The position numbers were made by a program, and so were the translations under genes. Under the pieces are notes generated by a model. That model saw only the letters and a program-made list of their open reading frames with translations, did not search any database and was not told the origin of the DNA. A DNA stretch of 64,000 bases from Glossina fuscipes (lineage: Eukaryota; Arthropoda; Insecta; Diptera; Glossinidae): positions 1,342,875 to 1,406,874 of the forward strand of contig NW_023998471.1 of the NCBI RefSeq assembly GCF_014805625.2, read 5' to 3'. Position 1 is the stretch's first letter; each line of letters opens with the position of its first letter. Positions 60,225 through 64,000 of this stretch are shown piece by piece.

Positions 60225-60840
60225 AAGTTGGGGGTATACTCATTTGGTTTTTTTCAAAAAGGAAGCTTCAGAGCCCCTATAAAATGTATATGTTCTTGAT
60301 CAGCGTGAAATCCTAAGATGATGTCCGTCCGTGTGGTGTGTGTTGTTGGCGCTTTCCTGGTTGCAAAAATGAAGATATCGTCTTCAATTTTAGTAGAAAC
60401 ATTGTAAGTTTCTGCACGTAGGTGTGTATTGAAAATGGATGAAATTGGTCAGCGCAAAAGCGCGCTGTTATTGAAGTTAGAAGGCTGAAATTCGCCACAT
60501 TTACTTAACGAAATACCTTACTCTCTAGGTCCAAAAATGGAAACTATCGGCGGTGTCCACACAATGTTACGAATGATTCAATTTTCTTTTTTTTCACTTT
60601 TTTGAGGGTTAATGCTTATTTATCATGAGGCAAACAAGAGGGAAGGTTTAAAGTTATTTTGTACACTTGTCAAATGAAGATGTATTATCTGCCTAAGAAT
60701 GGGTTGATTTGAAAAGAAATATGGTACAAACAGCGATTAATTTTTTCTTAATAATGCCAGCGATATGGGTATCAAATAAAAGAACTTGGAGAGTAGAATG
60801 CGAAGAGCATAGGGTGGGTAGGCGATAACTTTCTTACTTG
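60225..60840 (+). repeat. dispersed repeat family B, copy 3, in an Invadolysin intron
   Basis: Carries 'atgttcttgatcagcgtgaaat' and 'gatgtccgtccgtgtggtgtgtgttgtt' at the left, and ccagcgatatgggtatcaaa with 'aaaagaacttggagagtagaatgcg' at the right. Matches copy 2 in inverse orientation across its length and copy 1 directly at the right end. Non-coding; the open frame at 60313-60498 is not a gene. Confidence 0.7.
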
Positions 60841-61489
60841 AAAAGATGTTCAATCGAAATTATAGTCGTTTTTCGAGTGAATTATTGAAAAGGAAAAAAA
60901 AAACTCAAATCGGGTTTTTACGATATTTTTAGAAAATATTTCATTTCTTGATTTAGATAGGAAATTGTCAAATCTAATAGCACGATAAAAGGGAATTTTT
61001 GAAAAATCATTGTAAGCACTTGCCTGTTAATTAATATCTTCATTTTTTAGAGCACAAAAAGCGATATTATCTCTTAAAAAAAATGCACTTGTTATAATAA
61101 GCGCCACATCCACATATATTGTTATACATCGTGATATCGGCTTGTTTTTCCCTTTCTAGGGGAACAAAATTTATAAATAAAAACTATTTGAACAAGAAAT
61201 CATGTCCTCCATTAAAACTAAGCGACGCGAAAGCAAATATATATAAAAGTATATACGGAGACGCTGGACTTTTTCACTAAATGCAGAACGTTAATTCAAT
61301 GCCTTCAAAATAGTGCTTGTCCTTCATACACATATATCCCTGCATAAAAATCAAACCTTGTACAATCTTCTTTACCACGCCTACTATTTACTTATATTAC
61401 CCAAATATTTATTAGTCTACATTTACATGTACCCATCACAGAAAGATGATTTTGTCAAAACGTGTGTAAAACCTAGAATGAGGCGATCT

Positions 61490-62262
61490 CACAAAGTACA
61501 TATATTCTTGATTAGTATAAAATTTTAAATCGATTTAATAACGACCGTCTGTGTATTTATCCGTTTGTATAACGTGTCTTGTAAACATTCTCCAGGTCGT
61601 AAAATGAAACTGGTAGAAACATTGGAAGTTCTTGCATGCAATCTTGGTCTTGAAAATGGGCCCAGTCGGTCGTAGAACACGTCTACAGCACCACGTAAAC
61701 TGACATTATTCCGACTGTTTTTCAAAAGGAATGAAAAATTGTTTTTTTGCTCGTTACCCATAAACTATAGCAAGTAAAAGTACAAATATTGGAACGCATA
61801 CTCTATGGGAGATGCTATAGCATTTGTGCACAAAAATAGGAAATATTGACCACGCCTACCCAATATTATAGTGCACCATAATTTCATTGTTTTTCAATAC
61901 CTTTATAAGGAGCAAAAACAAGCTTCGAAAACCCCATAAAGTATACAAATTCGTGGCCAATTTCAAATTTAGAATGCACATAAACATGTCCGGCTGTCTG
62001 CCTGCGCAACTGTGTAGTATTTGTGGTAAACATTCTCCTATTAGCGAAATTGAATAGATCGTCTACGAACTTAAAATTGGCTTAAACTTTTCCAAGGGCA
62101 CGCCTACAACGCCCACACACGTATGCGATGAAAACTTTTATTTGGAAAATAGAAAATATCAGCCGCTCCCACACCGCATTATAGAGCATGAAAATGTAGT
62201 TCTTTTACTTTTTTCGTCGTTTTCAGGATAACGGCGATGGGTACAAGAAATTCGCTCATGAC
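61490..62262 (+). repeat. dispersed repeat family A, long dimeric copy, in an Invadolysin intron
   Basis: Starts with 'ttcttgattagtataaaattt' and 'aaatcgatttaa' and ends with 'aggataacggcgatgggtac' and a worn 'ctcatgacagaa'. Two internal halves repeat the scheme: 'gtaaacattctcc' occurs at about 61582 and 62026, and 'attgaccacgcctacccaatattatag' / 'tcagccgctcccacaccgcattatagag' close each half. Non-coding. Confidence 0.62.
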
Positions 62263-62394
62263 AGAATTATTATTGTTATTATTTGTACACGTATACAACC
62301 ATATATTATTTTGTTGAAAATTAACACTGAGTTCATTCACACATATATCGAATCGAAGTAACCTTTTGCTTCCAATTTTCCATATATGAAAATA

Positions 62395-64000
62395 TTCGAA
62401 TGTTGTTTTTATTATTCAAGAGCTTTTCATTATGACTTATTAATAATTTTGATGAACTCCGTACACTCATAAGTGATTTTAATCCAACCTTTTTATCGCT
62501 TCAAGAAACCCATTGCAGAAGCTCTTTTAATCCTATTCCACCCAAAATCATATAGTGGATACTTCACGAATGCTGATCAAAACTCATATTCCAAACAAGG
62601 AGTAGGTATTTTTATAAAATCAAGTATACCTCACAAACGCATAAATTTAAGCTCAAATATACAAGCCGTAGCGATACAAATAATGTTAAATATAAAATTT
62701 GCAGTGCTTTCGCTCTATATTCCACTTTCGCAATCGCTTTCTCAGCAAGAATGCTACAGTTTATTCTCCGTACTTTTCCCCCCATTAATTATATGCGGCG
62801 ATTTCAACAGTTGGAATACCATCTGGGGCTCAACAGTAAACAACACTCGCGGTACTGTTTTAGAAAAGGCCTTTTTTCAAAGCAACCTTTGCGTTTTAAA
62901 TGATGGAAAACCAACGCACTTCTGAACTCATCATACTTTTTCACATATTGATTTAACATGTTGCTCTCCATCACTTCTTCCTTTGGTGTCCTTGTCTATT
63001 TCTGATGATCTACATAATAGTGATCACTTTCCAATCATAATCGATCTTAAACTTTCAACGTCCTCTGCTACTCCAGCAAAACAGGCCAAATTCCTCCAAG
63101 ATAAAGCGGATTGGATCAATTACTCCAAACAGGTGGAGTCATTTTTGAACTCAAAGCCATTTAACGGAAACTGCAACCATGATGCTGCTACTATGTCTAA
63201 AGCGATTCGCACGGCTGCTCATCTTTCTATTCCACAATCCAACACCTCTTTTAAACGAGCTACGGTTCCATGGTGGAACAACACGCTTTCGTTTTTGAGG
63301 AAAAATAAAATGGATCTATGGCACCGCTTTAAGAGATGTCCTGATCAGAATCACTTGTTATTATACAAAAAGGCCAATGCTCTATTCAGGAAGGAATTAC
63401 GCAAATCAAAGGCACTTAGTTTCGAACTTTTCTCGAGACGAATTCACAGAAATACATCAATGAAAGTTGTCTGGAACAAAATCAACAGACTTAATGGGAC
63501 TTCAAACCTGGACCAAATTTCTGCCATCTGCACTCCCAATGGAACTTTAACTGACGCAGATGAGATTTCTAATTACTTTGGAAAAGTGTGGTGCGAATAC
63601 TCCTCTGACAGCAACTTCTCCAGTGCTTTCATTGAAAATAAAAGGACTCCAATATCTCCTTCAAATAATATCGATAGATGTGCCATTTTCCTGGAAAATT
63701 GCGTATCCACCTCAGAACTTGGAAGTTGTCTCCCCAATTTGAAGGGGAAGACACCTGGTCTAGACCGCATCTCATACCAAATGATCAGTGCTACGACTAA
63801 GTCTAGTAAAAAGAAATTACTGGACCTACATAATACGGTATTTATGACTGGCCATATACCCTACATGGCCATATACCCTACATCTCTTTCAACGAAATTA
63901 GCGAAATTCTTTGCCGTGTACCAAGAGTGGAACATTGTCTCTACGCGGACGATGTATACATTTTTACAAAAGAAAAAGACAACACGAAAGCAATCAACAT
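62395..64000 (+). mobile_element. defective LINE (I/Jockey-like) with endonuclease and reverse transcriptase, runs off the window
   Basis: Starts near a worn RAFHYDLL and DELRTLISDFNPTFLSLQET, the usual beginning of an APE-type endonuclease. A frameshift near 62515 is followed by GVGIFIKSS, IICGDFNSWNTIWGS (the 'GDFN..h..WGS' catalytic block), TGA at 62923-62925, then FSHIDLTC and SDHFPIIID. The reverse-transcriptase entry KGKTPGLDRISYQMI ends near 63785. At 63850-63885 a ~17-18-bp tandem (ggccatataccctacat twice) marks a junction, after which CRVPRVEHCLYADDVYIFTK appears, the YADD active-site block. The fingers-to-YADD middle of the enzyme is therefore deleted. It lies in sense orientation within an Invadolysin intron. 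Confidence 0.82.

Noticed and set aside
1..64000. CRISPR arrays, operons, bacterial insertion sequences or prophage
   Set aside because: Spliced animal genes throughout; no regular spaced direct repeats and no prokaryotic gene context.

Overview
The window looks like AT-rich nuclear DNA of a higher fly (Diptera, Brachycera; calyptrate-like, species not determinable). The reasons are short 60-90 bp GT-AG introns, many microsatellites, fly transposon families, and proteins that read as close relatives of Drosophila genes. There is no bacterial, plasmid or phage signal. Five protein-coding genes can be modelled: a B-type muscarinic acetylcholine receptor (mAChR-B, minus strand, 7165-9786), two tandem M1 aminopeptidase N genes (plus, 32201-37702 and 46260-49480), the bursicon alpha subunit (burs, plus, 51940-53136), and the M8 metalloprotease Invadolysin (plus, 54576 to beyond the window end). 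All five splice models were built by hand from GT-AG sites and keep frame throughout.

Region by region: 1-6 kb is a graveyard. It holds an antisense LINE reverse-transcriptase fragment (1-~500), an intronless frameshifted copy of loco, the RGS12-type regulator (~540-2900), a 5'-truncated Jockey-like LINE tail (~4.23-5.31 kb), and a broken SLC12-type transporter copy (~5.4-5.97 kb). 7.1-9.8 kb is mAChR-B. 9.8-32.2 kb is a gene-desert-like stretch with no coding gene that I recognise. It carries degenerate tandem repeats, tRNA-derived SINEs, a pogo-like MITE, a probable LINE remnant and two families of dispersed repeats; it could also hold non-coding 5' exons of mAChR-B. 32.2-49.5 kb holds the aminopeptidase pair, separated by 8.5 kb that contains a SINE with a perfect target-site duplication, a full-length but dead mariner with terminal inverted repeats, and a dimeric repeat. 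51.9-53.1 kb is burs, with a TATA box. 54.6-64 kb is Invadolysin; its last visible intron is filled with repeats and a defective LINE that runs off the window end.

Functionally the genes are unrelated: neuromodulation (mAChR-B), extracellular peptide digestion (aminopeptidases), cuticle-tanning and wing-expansion hormone (burs), and an intracellular metalloprotease (Invadolysin). The most interesting points are the exon-for-exon match of the two aminopeptidases, one of which has an extra 1.4 kb intron splitting an otherwise identical 242-nt exon, and the well-preserved record of several mobile-element insertions. I found no clearly novel multi-gene system.
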